Source: Streptomyces sp. NRRL S-350 (GTDB lineage: Bacteria; Actinomycetota; Actinomycetes; Streptomycetales; Streptomycetaceae). Taken from it: a stretch of DNA of 39,422 nt. Of this stretch, positions 1-6,544 are shown piece by piece. Position 1 is the stretch's first letter; each line of letters begins with the position of its first letter. The position numbers and the translations under genes were made by a program. The notes under the pieces were generated by a model. The model was given only the letters and a program-made list of their open reading frames with translations, ran no database searches and had not been told where the DNA came from. Location of the stretch: contig NZ_JOHO01000080.1 in the NCBI RefSeq assembly GCF_000719705.1, forward strand, positions 1 through 39,422. Reading direction: 5' to 3'.

Positions 1-1520
1 CAGCCCAGCCCCCCACCGCCGCCCCCGCCCCCATCGCCGCCCCGGCCCCCGGCCCCGCGCCCGGGCGGCGCCGCCGTCTGCTCGTCCTCGCGATCTGCTG
101 CCTGAGCCTGTTCATCGTCGGCCTCGACAACACCGTGGTGAACATCGCCCTGCCCGCGATCCAGCGGGACCTGGACGCCCCGGCGTCCGGGCTGCAGTGG
201 ATCATCGACGCCTACACCCTGGTGCTGGCCTCGCTGCTGATGCTGTTCGGCTCGGTGGCGGACCGGTTCGGCCGTCGCCGGGTGTTCCAGACCGGACTGG
301 TGTGCTTCGCGCTCGGCTCACTGCTGTGCAGCCTCGCGCCGAACCTGGAGTGGCTGGTGGTGTTCCGGGCGCTGCAGGCGGTGGGCGGCTCGATGCTCAA
401 CCCGGTGGCGATGTCGATCATCACCAACACCTTCACCGATCCGAAGGAGCGGGCCCAGGCGATCGGCGTCTGGGGCGGTGTGGTCGGCATCTCGATGGCG
501 CTCGGCCCGCTGCTCGGCGGCTTCCTGGTGGACGGCGCGGGCTGGCCGTCGATCTTCCTGATCAACGTCCCGGTGGCGCTGGTGGCGATCCTGCTGACGG
601 CCCGTTTCGTGCCGGAGTCCCGCTCGCCCCGGCCGCGCCGACTGGACCCGGTGGGGCAGCTGCTGATGGTCGTGCTGCTCGGCTGCGGCACCGCCGCGAT
701 CATCGAGGGCCCGGCGAACGGCTGGACCTCCCCGCTGATCCTCGCCCTCGCGGGGTCCGCCGTGGCCGCGCTGGTGGCATTCCCGCTGTGGGAACGGCGG
801 GTGGCCGAACCTCTGGTGGACCCGCGGTTCTTCGCCAGCGCGCCGTTCGCCGGGGCCACCGTCACCGCGGTGTGCGCTTTCGCCGCGCTCGGCGGCTTCC
901 TCTTCCTCAACACCCTCTACCTGCAGAACGTCCGGCACTACGGCCCGGTCGAGGCCGGTCTGTGGACGCTGCCGATGGCCGGGATGATGCTGGTCTGCGC
1001 GCCGCTGGCCGGACGGATCGTCGGCATCCGGGGCCCGCGCCTGCCGCTGGTGGCGGCCGGGCTCGGCCTCGCCGCGAGCGGGCTGCTGCTCACCCGACTC
1101 ACCGCCGACTCACCGCCGGCGCTGCTGCTGGTCGCGTACGCGCTGTTCGGCTTCGGCTTCGGCATGGTCAACGCGCCGATCACCAACTCGGCGGTCTCCG
1201 GGATGCCGCGCGCCCAGGCGGGTGTGGCGGCCGCGGTGGCGTCGACCAGCCGGCAGGTCGGCCAGTCGCTGGGCGTGGCGGTGATCGGCACGGTCGTCAC
1301 CTCGGCCGTGGTCGGCCCGGTCGCGACCGGTTTCACCCCGGCCAGCCACGCCGGCTGGTGGATCCTGGTCGGTCTCGGCGGCGCGATCCTCGCCCTGGGC
1401 CTGGCCACCACCACCGCCTGGGCGAGCGGGACGGCCGCCCGGGTGGCCGCCCGCCTCGGCGGTGAGCCGCCGGCCGTCCGGCCCGGTGTGCGGGAGGCCC
1501 CGCCCGAGCGGCTACGATGA
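1..1520 (+). CDS. MFS efflux transporter, DHA2 (EmrB/QacA) family, 5' partial
   Basis: A proton-driven multidrug or metabolite exporter of the inner membrane. The reading frame is already open at base 3 and the first hydrophobic helix (LLVLAICCLSLFIVGLDNTV) lies upstream of the first in-window GTG at 135, so the true start is outside the window and 135 is internal. The family signature follows: a motif of the type LDNTVVNIALPAIQRDL, then WIIDAYTLVLASLLMLFGSVADRFGRRRVF (motif A, read as the loop between helices 2 and 3) and later GGVVGISMALGPLLGGFLV (motif C of drug-proton antiporters). About 14 hydrophobic segments can be counted, typical of DHA2. It ends at TGA 1518-1520, about ten bases before rnpB. 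The substrate cannot be told from sequence. A second DHA2 exporter lies at 17103-18710. Confidence 0.9.
   Translation, partial: AQPPTAAPAPIAAPAPGPAPGRRRRLLVLAICCLSLFIVGLDNTVVNIALPAIQRDLDAPASGLQWIIDAYTLVLASLLMLFGSVADRFGRRRVFQTGLVCFALGSLLCSLAPNLEWLVVFRALQAVGGSMLNPVAMSIITNTFTDPKERAQAIGVWGGVVGISMALGPLLGGFLVDGAGWPSIFLINVPVALVAILLTARFVPESRSPRPRRLDPVGQLLMVVLLGCGTAAIIEGPANGWTSPLILALAGSAVAALVAFPLWERRVAEPLVDPRFFASAPFAGATVTAVCAFAALGGFLFLNTLYLQNVRHYGPVEAGLWTLPMAGMMLVCAPLAGRIVGIRGPRLPLVAAGLGLAASGLLLTRLTADSPPALLLVAYALFGFGFGMVNAPITNSAVSGMPRAQAGVAAAVASTSRQVGQSLGVAVIGTVVTSAVVGPVATGFTPASHAGWWILVGLGGAILALGLATTTAWASGTAARVAARLGGEPPAVRPGVREAPPERLR
1513..1518 (+). promoter_or_regulatory. Candidate -10 element for rnpB
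   Basis: TACGAT lies 13 bases before the first paired base of rnpB and overlaps the stop of the upstream transporter gene. It fits the actinobacterial -10 pattern TANNNT. No convincing -35 hexamer is visible 16-18 bases upstream, so the call rests on position and one hexamer. Confidence 0.35.
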
Positions 1521-1530
1521 CCACTACGGC

Positions 1531-1930
1531 GGAAGAGCCGGCCGGGCGGTCGCGACGGGTCACCAGACCCGCCGAGGAACGTCCGGGCTCCACAGAGCAG
1601 GGTGGTGGGTAACGCCCACCCGGGGTGACCCGCGGGACAGTGCCACAGAAAACAGACCGCCCACCGCTCCGGCGGTGGGTAAGGGTGAAACGGTGGTGTA
1701 AGAGACCACCAGCGACCGGGGTGACCCGGCCGGCTAGGTAAACCCCACCCGGAGCAAGGTCAAGATCGGCGCCCTCGGGCGCCGTGCGCGGACGTTCGAA
1801 GGCTGCTCGCCCGAGTCCGCGGGTGGACCGCACGAGGCTGTCGGCAACGGCAGCCCTAGATGGATGGCCGCCTCCCCGGGCCGCGCAAGCAACCCGGGAG
1901 ACAGAACCCGGCGTACAGGCCGACTCTTCC
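1531..1930 (+). ncRNA. rnpB: RNase P RNA (rnpB), bacterial type A
   Basis: Catalytic RNA of ribonuclease P, which removes 5' leaders from precursor tRNAs. The universally conserved core elements are visible in order: GAGGAACGTCCGGGCTCC near the 5' end (about 1573), ACAGAAAACAGACCGCC (about 1645), GGTAAGGGTGAAACGGTG, GTGTAAGAGACCACCAGCG, GGTAAACCCCACCCGGAGCA, and CCCTAGATGGATGGCCG followed by GACAGAACCCGGCGTACAGG at the 3' end. Helix P1 closes the molecule: 1531-1543 pairs with 1918-1930 with a single C-A mismatch, which fixes the ends to within a few bases. At about 400 nt the length is usual for Streptomyces. It lies just downstream of a transporter gene and is followed by a strong hairpin terminator. 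Its last 24 bases are duplicated at 2984-3007. Confidence 0.96.
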
Positions 1931-1931
1931 G
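1908..1931 (+). repeat. Direct repeat copy 1: 3' end of rnpB (att-like)
   Basis: A 24-bp segment ending one base beyond P1 of rnpB and reading CCGGCGTACAGGCCGACTCT followed by TCCG. It matches 2984-3007 at 23 of 24 positions (A versus G at position 10). The 3' ends of stable RNA genes are favoured attachment sites of tyrosine integrases, so this may be an att core; a simple duplication is the alternative. No integrase gene is visible between the copies. Confidence 0.7.
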
Positions 1932-1945
1932 TCGCCGACTTGGGG

Positions 1946-1985
1946 AAGGCCCTCTGATCTGCACTTTCGCAGGTCGGGGGGCCTT
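1946..1985 (+). terminator. rnpB terminator hairpin
   Basis: A 17-bp stem pairs 1946-1962 with 1969-1985 (GC, AU and GU pairs, no mismatch) around the six-base loop ACTTTC. It starts 15 bases after the rnpB 3' end and is followed by TTCGC, with no long U tract, as usual in high-GC genomes. Confidence 0.85.
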
Positions 1986-2034
1986 TCGCATGCCCTGACT
2001 GCCGCAGTCCGGTCGCTCACTCTTCGTGTCTATT

Positions 2035-2180
2035 ACCGGCTGTTCCCAGTCGCGCTGTGGCGCACCGATGCGGGTGGCCGGATCCAGCGACTCCTTGGCG
2101 ACCGCGAGCGCCTGCTCGACGTCGTTGGCCTGGAGGCGGCCCTTGGCCTGGAACACGCGCACCAGCCGGGCTCGGAATCG
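2035..2180 (-). pseudogene. Possible remnant of the C-terminal end of a TPR-type regulator
   Basis: The minus-strand frame reads LVRVFQAKGRLQANDVEQAL and continues with AVAKESLDPATRIGAPQ. This resembles the last tetratricopeptide-like helix pair of Streptomyces XRE-type regulators, where a phrase such as GDVEQA-A-A-REAL is usual. Flanking residues in the same frame do not look like protein and there is no start or upstream domain, so only a fragment would survive. The resemblance is from memory of the family and is weak; it could be chance. It lies between the two rnpB-end repeats. Confidence 0.25.
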
Positions 2181-2279
2181 GCAGCCTCGACGGCCAGTGC
2201 GACTTCGGCCCCCGCCAGGTCTCGTTGGCACGCGAGCGATCACCGAGCGCGGCGTGGGCCCGGGCCCGTCCTCCCGGTC

Positions 2280-2405
2280 GCCGAGCATGCCTACCGGCAC
2301 ACGATCAAGCTCCCGGTCTGGCATCGTGAGCAGGATCTCGCGCTGGCCGAACAGTACGTTCGCGCGGCCGTCAAGGTGAGCGACCACCACAAGGAGTTGC
2401 TGTGA
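2280..2405 (+). pseudogene. C-terminal remnant of a DegT/DnrJ/EryC1/StrS-type aminotransferase
   Basis: About 41 codons read AEHAYRHTIKLPVWHREQDL and then ALAEQYVRAAVKVSDHHKELL before TGA at 2403-2405. The pattern (a histidine-rich KLPVWHR motif followed by an amphipathic terminal helix ending near K-V--H--EL) is what the tail of PLP-dependent sugar aminotransferases of this fold looks like. Upstream residues in the frame have no such character and there is no catalytic lysine region, so the 5' 90 per cent or so is gone. The stop overlaps the GTG start of the NUDIX gene, a trace of a once coupled two-gene operon. The family identity is an inference from a short stretch. Confidence 0.45.
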
Positions 2406-2836
2406 CCGTTGCCTCCGCCGAGTTCCTGGCCGGCCTCGTCAGCGATGCCCAGCAGGACGGCATCACCGGCTTCGTGGCCGCAGCTGTCGTCACCGAGGCC
2501 ACCCGGATCCTCCTGGTGCGGCGCAAGCCCGACGACTTCATGGGTGGGCTGTGGGAGATCCCGTCCGGCAAGGTCGAGGAGGGCGAGACCATCCTGGAGG
2601 CCCTCCACCGAGAGACCGCCGAGGAGACCGGCCTGACCATCGGGACGGTGAACGGCTACGTCGGCCACTTCGACTACCCCGACAGCCGTGGCGGTATCAC
2701 CCGGCAGTTCAACTTCGCGGTCACGGTCGAGAAGGCCGAACCGGTTGTCCTCACCGAGCACAACGCCCACCAGTGGGCCCTGCCCGGCGACCTGCCCGAG
2801 GTGAGCGATGCGGTGCGCGAGCTGATCGCCAGGTGA
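2402..2836 (+). CDS. NUDIX hydrolase
   Basis: A small hydrolase of nucleoside diphosphates linked to another moiety, 144 residues. The Nudix box is complete at residues 56-78: GKVEEGETILEALHRETAEE followed by TGL, which fits GX5EX7REUXEEXGU and provides the metal-binding glutamates. Before it lies the usual beta strand and WEIPSG turn. The region around WEIPSGK and TRQFNFAVTVE suggests a MutT- or ADP-ribose-pyrophosphatase-like enzyme, but the substrate cannot be read. GTG at 2402 is chosen because it overlaps the upstream stop (GTGA), implying translational coupling to the degraded aminotransferase frame. The gene appears intact though its surroundings are decayed; it lies between the two rnpB-end repeats. 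Confidence 0.88.
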   Translation: MTVASAEFLAGLVSDAQQDGITGFVAAAVVTEATRILLVRRKPDDFMGGLWEIPSGKVEEGETILEALHRETAEETGLTIGTVNGYVGHFDYPDSRGGITRQFNFAVTVEKAEPVVLTEHNAHQWALPGDLPEVSDAVRELIAR

Positions 2837-2845
2837 GCCGGAGCC

Positions 2846-2888
2846 GTCGACCCGCCCGCCCGGGGGAGAAGTCGACCCGCCCGCCCGG
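2846..2888. repeat. Two 18-bp perfect direct repeats, period 25
   Basis: GTCGACCCGCCCGCCCGG occurs at 2846-2863 and again at 2871-2888, separated by GGGAGAA. It lies in the non-coding stretch 2837-3042 that ends with the second rnpB-end copy. Spaced direct repeats next to an att-like core could be arm-type recombinase sites, but that is speculation; slippage duplication also explains them. Confidence 0.75.
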
Positions 2889-2983
2889 CGGAAGAACGTG
2901 AGGACAGGACCGCGGGGAAGCGGCTGCTGTCCGAGGTGCGGCGGCGATCGAGCCGCGGGTAGCTGCCGCTGAGCCGACTGGGT

Positions 2984-3007
2984 CCGGCGTACGGGCCGAC
3001 TCTTCCG
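2984..3007 (+). repeat. Direct repeat copy 2: displaced rnpB 3' end (att-like)
   Basis: CCGGCGTACGGGCCGACTCT followed by TCCG matches the 3' end of rnpB (1908-1931) at 23 of 24 bases, 1076 bp downstream. No other part of rnpB is obviously present upstream of it, apart from a GCGGAAGA at about 2889 that could pair with its TCTTCCGC end. The two copies enclose the degraded fragments and the NUDIX gene. Confidence 0.7.
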
Positions 3008-3042
3008 CTCCCTTCCGGCCGTGACCGGGCGGGGCGCGCCGG

Positions 3043-3300
3043 CTACTGCGGGTGGGCGCCGACGGCGTCGCGGATCTGCTCGCCGAGCCCGCCGTTGACC
3101 CGGGCGCAGCTGGCGCAGCAGAAGAACATCCCGGCCACTTCGACGCCGTGGCCGACGATACGCACGTTGCACTGCTCGCAGCGGGGCGCGAGCTTCTCCA
3201 TCGCGCACTCGAAGCTGTCGAAGGTGTAGGTGTCGCCGGTGACCGTCTTGATCTCGAAGGCCAGCCAGTAGTCGTTTCCGCAGGTGACGCAGTTGGCCAT
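3043..3300 (-). CDS. Small cysteine-rich zinc-ribbon-like protein
   Basis: An 85-residue acidic protein with eight cysteines: C4 and C7 (ANCVTCGND), C32, C41 and C44 (RCEQCNV), and C61, C62 and C65 (FFCCASCARVNG). The CxxC pairs are arranged as in small zinc-binding ribbons; the middle carries a phrase typical of proteins annotated only as metal-binding or hypothetical in Streptomyces (SFECAMEKLAPRCEQC). A Zn-sensing, chaperone or nucleic-acid role is possible but nothing decides it. The ATG at 3298-3300 is chosen because a good AAGGAG site lies 10 bases upstream; the reading frame stays open further upstream but lacks protein-like content there. Confidence 0.8.
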   Translation of the reverse strand: MANCVTCGNDYWLAFEIKTVTGDTYTFDSFECAMEKLAPRCEQCNVRIVGHGVEVAGMFFCCASCARVNGGLGEQIRDAVGAHPQ

Positions 3301-3407
3301 GGCGGCCGTCTCCTTCCGGTGGGGCCGGCCCTGGCGGGGCGGCTGGTTCCAGTGTCGGAGGACCGGTCGGAGGCGGCCACCCGGCGGGACTGTCGGGCGG
3401 ACGGGCG

Positions 3408-3806
3408 TCAGGCGGGGCGGGCGGCGAGTTCTTCGAGGGCGCGGACGGCGCGTTCGGCGTCGTCGGCGGCGACGAACAGGTGGTCGTGGTGGAAGCCGGC
3501 CACGACGTTGCAGCTGATCCCTTCCTCGGCGAGCCGTCCGGCCACGGCCGCGGTCAGCCCGACGGCCTCCAGCGCCGAGTGGATCTGCAGGGTGATCCAG
3601 GCCGCCACGTACTCGTAGCGCAGTCCGAGGGCGTCCGCCTCTTCCTGGGCGACCACCACCGTCACCCCTTCGGGTTCGGCGACGGTCACCACCGGCCGCA
3701 TGCCGGCGGGCACCCTCGCGGGGAGCGTGCAGTACACGTACCGCCCAGGGTTGAGCAGCGGGCGCATTCCGCGCAGCAGCGTCGCAAGATCTCGTTCTCC
3801 GGCCAT
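3408..3806 (-). CDS. ACT-domain-containing small protein
   Basis: 132 residues resembling the COG3602-type ACT proteins: an N-terminal RDLATLLRGMRPLLNPGRYV segment, a central strand pair (TVAEPEGVTVVVAQEEADAL) and a C-terminal ACT-like half with ITLQIHSALEAVGLTAAVAG followed by GISCNVVAGFHHDHLFV. ACT domains bind amino acids and regulate enzymes; this stand-alone type may be a sensor, but its partner is unknown. The ATG at 3804-3806 precedes the first conserved block; upstream frame residues are proline/arginine-rich and non-conserved in appearance. It is transcribed toward the Cys-rich gene, 107 bases away, possibly from the same transcript. Confidence 0.85.
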   Translation of the reverse strand: MAGERDLATLLRGMRPLLNPGRYVYCTLPARVPAGMRPVVTVAEPEGVTVVVAQEEADALGLRYEYVAAWITLQIHSALEAVGLTAAVAGRLAEEGISCNVVAGFHHDHLFVAADDAERAVRALEELAARPA

Positions 3807-4000
3807 GCCCGTCACCGTAGCGGCTGGGCACGGGGCGTGTCCGGGCCTGTCGGCCGTGTCGGGAGCCGTGCGCGGCGGTTGCGGGTGCTGCGGCGGGAGG
3901 TGCCGGGCGGTGTCGGCGGTCGGTCGAACTCCGCTGGGGCCGGTCGCAGTTCGGTGGGGTCCGTCGGGCCCGTCGAGTGGGATCGGCTGTCGCTGGCGCG

Positions 4001-4029
4001 TTGACGAGCGACAGTCACCGATATATCGT
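4001..4029 (+). promoter_or_regulatory. Sigma-70-like promoter of the padR gene
   Basis: TTGACG at 4001-4006 and TATCGT at 4024-4029 are separated by exactly 17 bases, the best -35/-10 pair in the 313-base stretch 3807-4119. A transcript would begin near 4036, about 85 bases before the padR start. The remainder of that stretch (3807-4000) is GC-rich with no gene that I can support. Confidence 0.65.
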
Positions 4030-4061
4030 CGAACTATCGAGACAGTGACTCGACTGTCTCG
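4019..4061 (+). promoter_or_regulatory. Operator palindromes over the padR promoter
   Basis: Two inverted repeats are visible: CGATATATCG (4019-4028), a 10-bp palindrome across the -10 region, and CGAGACAGT / ACTGTCTCG (4038-4046 and 4053-4061) with a 6-base spacer, right at the expected start of transcription. ATAT-containing dyads at their own promoters are common for PadR proteins, so autorepression is the natural reading; which of the two is bound is not known. Confidence 0.6.
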
Positions 4062-4119
4062 GGTAAGCGTTCGGAGGAAGTACTCGGAGAACGCTTCGGA
4101 GAACCAGGAGGTGGGCGCC

Positions 4120-4788
4120 ATGCGCTCAGGAAAGCGATTCCGTGGAGAAAGCCCGGGCGGCGGTCGGCGTTGGCCGGGGCCGGAGTTCCGGGGGGTGCCC
4201 GGGGAGGGCTTCGAGGGGCGGGAGGCGTTCGGCGGGTTCGGTCCGCCGTTCGGCGGCGGCCCCGGCCGGCCGATGGGCGGCCCGTTCGGGCACGGCTTCG
4301 GCGGGCACGGCGGCAGGCGGGGTGGGCCGCACGGGCGGCGCGGCGGCCGGGCCCGGCGCGGTGACGTCCGCGCCTCGCTGCTGGCGCTGCTCAAGGAGCG
4401 GCCGATGCACGGCTACGAGATGATCGCCGAGATCGCCGAGCGGACCGGCGGGGCCTGGCGGCCCAGCCCGGGCTCGATCTACCCCAACCTCCAGCTGCTG
4501 GAGGAGGAGGGCCTGATCACTGCGGAGGTGGTGGGCGGCAAGCGGCTGGTCTCGCTCACCGAGGCGGGCCGGGCCGAGGCCGAGGCCGGTCCGGCGGAGC
4601 CGTGGGCGGAGGCCGGCCGGGAGGTCGACTGGGAGGCCGTCCAGGAGGTGGGCCAGGCGCTCGCCGCGCTCGACCAGGCGGTCCAGCAGGTCATGCGGAC
4701 GGGCACCGAGGCGCAGCGCGCCAAGGGCCTGGCCGTGCTGACCGAGGCCCGCAAGAAGCTGTACCTGGTCCTCGCCGAGGACGACTGA
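4120..4788 (+). CDS. PadR-family transcriptional regulator with Gly-rich N-terminus
   Basis: A 222-residue DNA-binding protein, usually a ligand-responsive repressor of neighbouring efflux or detoxification genes. Residues about 15-78 are a low-complexity Gly/Pro/Arg/Phe stretch (GGFGPPFGGGPGRPMGGPFG and similar). The winged helix then begins: RGDVRASLLALLKERPMHGY (helix 1), SPGSIYPNLQLLEEEGLIT (recognition region) and the wing GGKRLVSLTEAGRAEAE; the C-terminal helices are the dimerisation part. Start ATG 4120 has the Shine-Dalgarno CCAGGAGG six to eight bases upstream. The disordered N-terminus is found in a subset of actinobacterial PadR proteins. No transport gene follows directly, so the target may be elsewhere or itself; see the promoter/operator entry. 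Confidence 0.93.
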   Translation: MRSGKRFRGESPGGGRRWPGPEFRGVPGEGFEGREAFGGFGPPFGGGPGRPMGGPFGHGFGGHGGRRGGPHGRRGGRARRGDVRASLLALLKERPMHGYEMIAEIAERTGGAWRPSPGSIYPNLQLLEEEGLITAEVVGGKRLVSLTEAGRAEAEAGPAEPWAEAGREVDWEAVQEVGQALAALDQAVQQVMRTGTEAQRAKGLAVLTEARKKLYLVLAEDD

Positions 4789-4848
4789 CCGGCGAGAAGG
4801 GGGCGGGAGCCCGGCTGTGGAAGCCGGCCCGGCGGGCGGTGCCGCTGC

Positions 4849-5046
4849 TCAGGGGCGGACCACGAACAGCGCCACGCTGACGAGCAGCAGCACCGCCCAG
4901 GCGAACCAGAGCCAGCCGTCGGGCCCGATGACCACGCTGTAGAGGCACACCACCGGCAGCAGCGCGCCGGTGACGACGGCGACCTGCCGGTTGTGGTGCG
5001 CGACGGCGCGGGGGCGGCTCCTGGGGTGCCGTTCCGTCCTGGCCAT
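4849..5046 (-). CDS. Small two-helix membrane protein, function unknown
   Basis: 65 residues. A positively charged N-terminus (MARTERHPRSRPRAVAHHNR) is followed by two hydrophobic helices, VAVVTGALLPVVCLYSVVIG and LWFAWAVLLLVSVALFVV, with a short GPDGW turn, giving both ends cytoplasmic. The start ATG at 5044-5046 has a GGGAGG site about six bases upstream. Nothing in the sequence points to a specific function. It is followed on the same strand, upstream, by another small gene (5082-5312). Confidence 0.6.
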   Translation of the reverse strand: MARTERHPRSRPRAVAHHNRQVAVVTGALLPVVCLYSVVIGPDGWLWFAWAVLLLVSVALFVVRP

Positions 5047-5081
5047 GCCGACCTCCCGTGGAGGCGATGGGGGGCGGACCG

Positions 5082-5312
5082 TCAGCCGGAGGCCTTGGCG
5101 GTGGCCGCCTCGTCGTACTCGTAGCGCCAGAACCAGCTCAGTCCCCGTACCTGCTTGGCCCGGACGTACACCAGTGTGCGCGCGGGAGCCCCGCCGTGCG
5201 CGGGGACGGGGACCTTGTACGTCTTGGGCACGCCGAGCATGGGCCCCAGGGGGATCGGGAGGATCCGCCCGTCCAGGGGGCCGCCGACGAATGCGGTGTC
5301 CGCGCTCTTCAT
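5082..5312 (-). CDS. Small conserved hypothetical protein
   Basis: 76 residues beginning MKSADTAFVGGPLDGRILPI and containing KTYKVPVPAHGG and a C-terminal WFWRYEYDEA. I recall similar Streptomyces proteins starting with a VGGPLDGR phrase and ending in a WRYEYD-type strand; none is characterised to my knowledge. It has no membrane segment or obvious catalytic motif and looks like a small beta-rich domain. The ATG is preceded only by CTGGGGGG, a weak ribosome site. It may be cotranscribed with the small membrane protein at 4849-5046, 35 bases downstream. Confidence 0.65.
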   Translation of the reverse strand: MKSADTAFVGGPLDGRILPIPLGPMLGVPKTYKVPVPAHGGAPARTLVYVRAKQVRGLSWFWRYEYDEAATAKASG

Positions 5313-5823
5313 CCCCCCAGGATCTCACCTCCGCGCGGGCGACCACGGGCCCCGCCGGGGTGACCGGGAACACCCGGAAGGGAAGCCGGAAAGGAAACCG
5401 GAAGGGAAAGCTGCCGGGAACGCCTCGTGAGGGCCGCGTGCCGGGAGTGTGCCCGGTCTGCGCGCGGTCTGCGCGCGGGAGTGTGACCGGGGAGGCACCG
5501 CCCCCGGTCATCCGGAGGGCCCGCGCACCCTTATCCTTCCTGTACGCCCTCGGGGTCCACCCGGGACAGCGGGCCCCGTACGGGCCGGGCGGGGCGCGGA
5601 TCCGCGTGCCCCTCCGGCCGATCCGGCGCGGACAGCGTGCTGCCGCGACTGCGTACCGTGACCCGGGCGTCGGCCGTCCGGTGACCCCGGGACGCGGTCG
5701 GCGGGGCGCGGACGGCAGGGCCGGGCACCTCCGGGAAGCAGCGGGGGGCGTCGTGCGTTGCGTCGGAGTGGTACGTCGAACGCTGTGTCGCACCAGGCAC
5801 GGCAGTTGCGCGGAAGGGGCCCG
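5313..5823. other. 511-base intergenic stretch with repeats and one hairpin
   Basis: No credible gene is seen. Contents: three 12-bp purine-rich units at 5374-5409 (separate entry), an 11-bp tandem CGGTCTGCGCG at 5454-5464 and 5465-5475, and a hairpin pairing TGACCGGGG (5484-5492) with CCCCGGTCA (5502-5510) around nine bases. The hairpin may be a terminator or leader structure. The far end probably carries the promoter of the primase-like gene but I cannot place it. Confidence 0.5.
5374..5409 (+). repeat. Three tandem 12-bp purine-rich units
   Basis: CCGGAAGGGAAG, CCGGAAAGGAAA and CCGGAAGGGAAA run without gap over 36 bases. They are strongly strand-asymmetric (purines on the plus strand) in otherwise balanced GC sequence. 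Confidence 0.85.
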
Positions 5824-6525
5824 ATGGAAGCCGGCGGCAGGTGGACGACCTGGTGGCAGAAGCGTGATCGTCAGCGGACTCGCGAAGGGGGCGCGGACGG
5901 TCCGGCCGGGGGGCTGGCCGAGCTGCTCGGCGCCGCGCGCGCCGGTTTCCCGCTGGCGCCGGCCGCGCACCCGACCGGCTACCGCTGTTCCTGTGACCGG
6001 GTGGCCTGTCCGGCCCCGGCCCAGCACCCGGTCTCCTTCGCCTGGCAGACCCAGGCCACGACCGATCCCGATCAGCTCTCCCGCTGGCTCGCCCGCGACC
6101 CGCAGGCCAACTTCATCACCGCCACCGGCCGGGTGCACGACGTGCTGGACGTCCCGGCGGAGGCCGGACGGCTGGCGCTGGAGCGGCTGACCGCGCTGGG
6201 AGTCGAGGGCCCGGTCGCCGCCGTCGGCGAGGACCGCTACCTGTTCTTCACCGCCACGCGCGGCACCCCGCAGGACGAGGACGAGTGGTGGCCGAGCGCG
6301 CTCGACTCCACCCCGGACACCATGTCCGAGCACCCCGGCCTGCGCTGGCACTGCCGCGGCTCCTACACCCTCCTCCCGCCGGCCGCGCTGCCGGACGGCT
6401 CCCGGGTGCGGTGGCTGCGCGGGCCCGAGCAGCCGCTGCCGGACCCGCTGCGCGTCCTGGACGTGCTGACCGACGCCTGCACCGAGGTGGGCGCGGTGGC
6501 CGAGGAGCAGTGGCTCATCGGCTGA
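5824..6525 (+). CDS. Bifunctional primase/polymerase (Prim-Pol) N-terminal domain protein
   Basis: 233 residues of the archaeo-eukaryotic primase-like family frequent in Streptomyces. Conserved features: GFPLAPAAHPTGYRCSCDR and the Cys/His cluster RCSCDRVACPAPAQHP (residues 54-69, metal-knuckle-like), then WLARDPQANFITATGR and the first metal motif region VHDVLDVPAEAG (104-114), and near the C-terminus HCRGSYTLLPPAALPDGSRV with RGSY. In active AEP primases motif I is hhhDhD; here D109 is followed two residues later by P111 instead of an acidic residue, so catalysis may be lost or altered. The start ATG has AAGGGG about five bases upstream. It stands alone, convergent with map, 19 bases from it. 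Confidence 0.8.
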   Translation: MEAGGRWTTWWQKRDRQRTREGGADGPAGGLAELLGAARAGFPLAPAAHPTGYRCSCDRVACPAPAQHPVSFAWQTQATTDPDQLSRWLARDPQANFITATGRVHDVLDVPAEAGRLALERLTALGVEGPVAAVGEDRYLFFTATRGTPQDEDEWWPSALDSTPDTMSEHPGLRWHCRGSYTLLPPAALPDGSRVRWLRGPEQPLPDPLRVLDVLTDACTEVGAVAEEQWLIG

Positions 6526-6544
6526 CGCCGCGCCCGGCGCGCCG

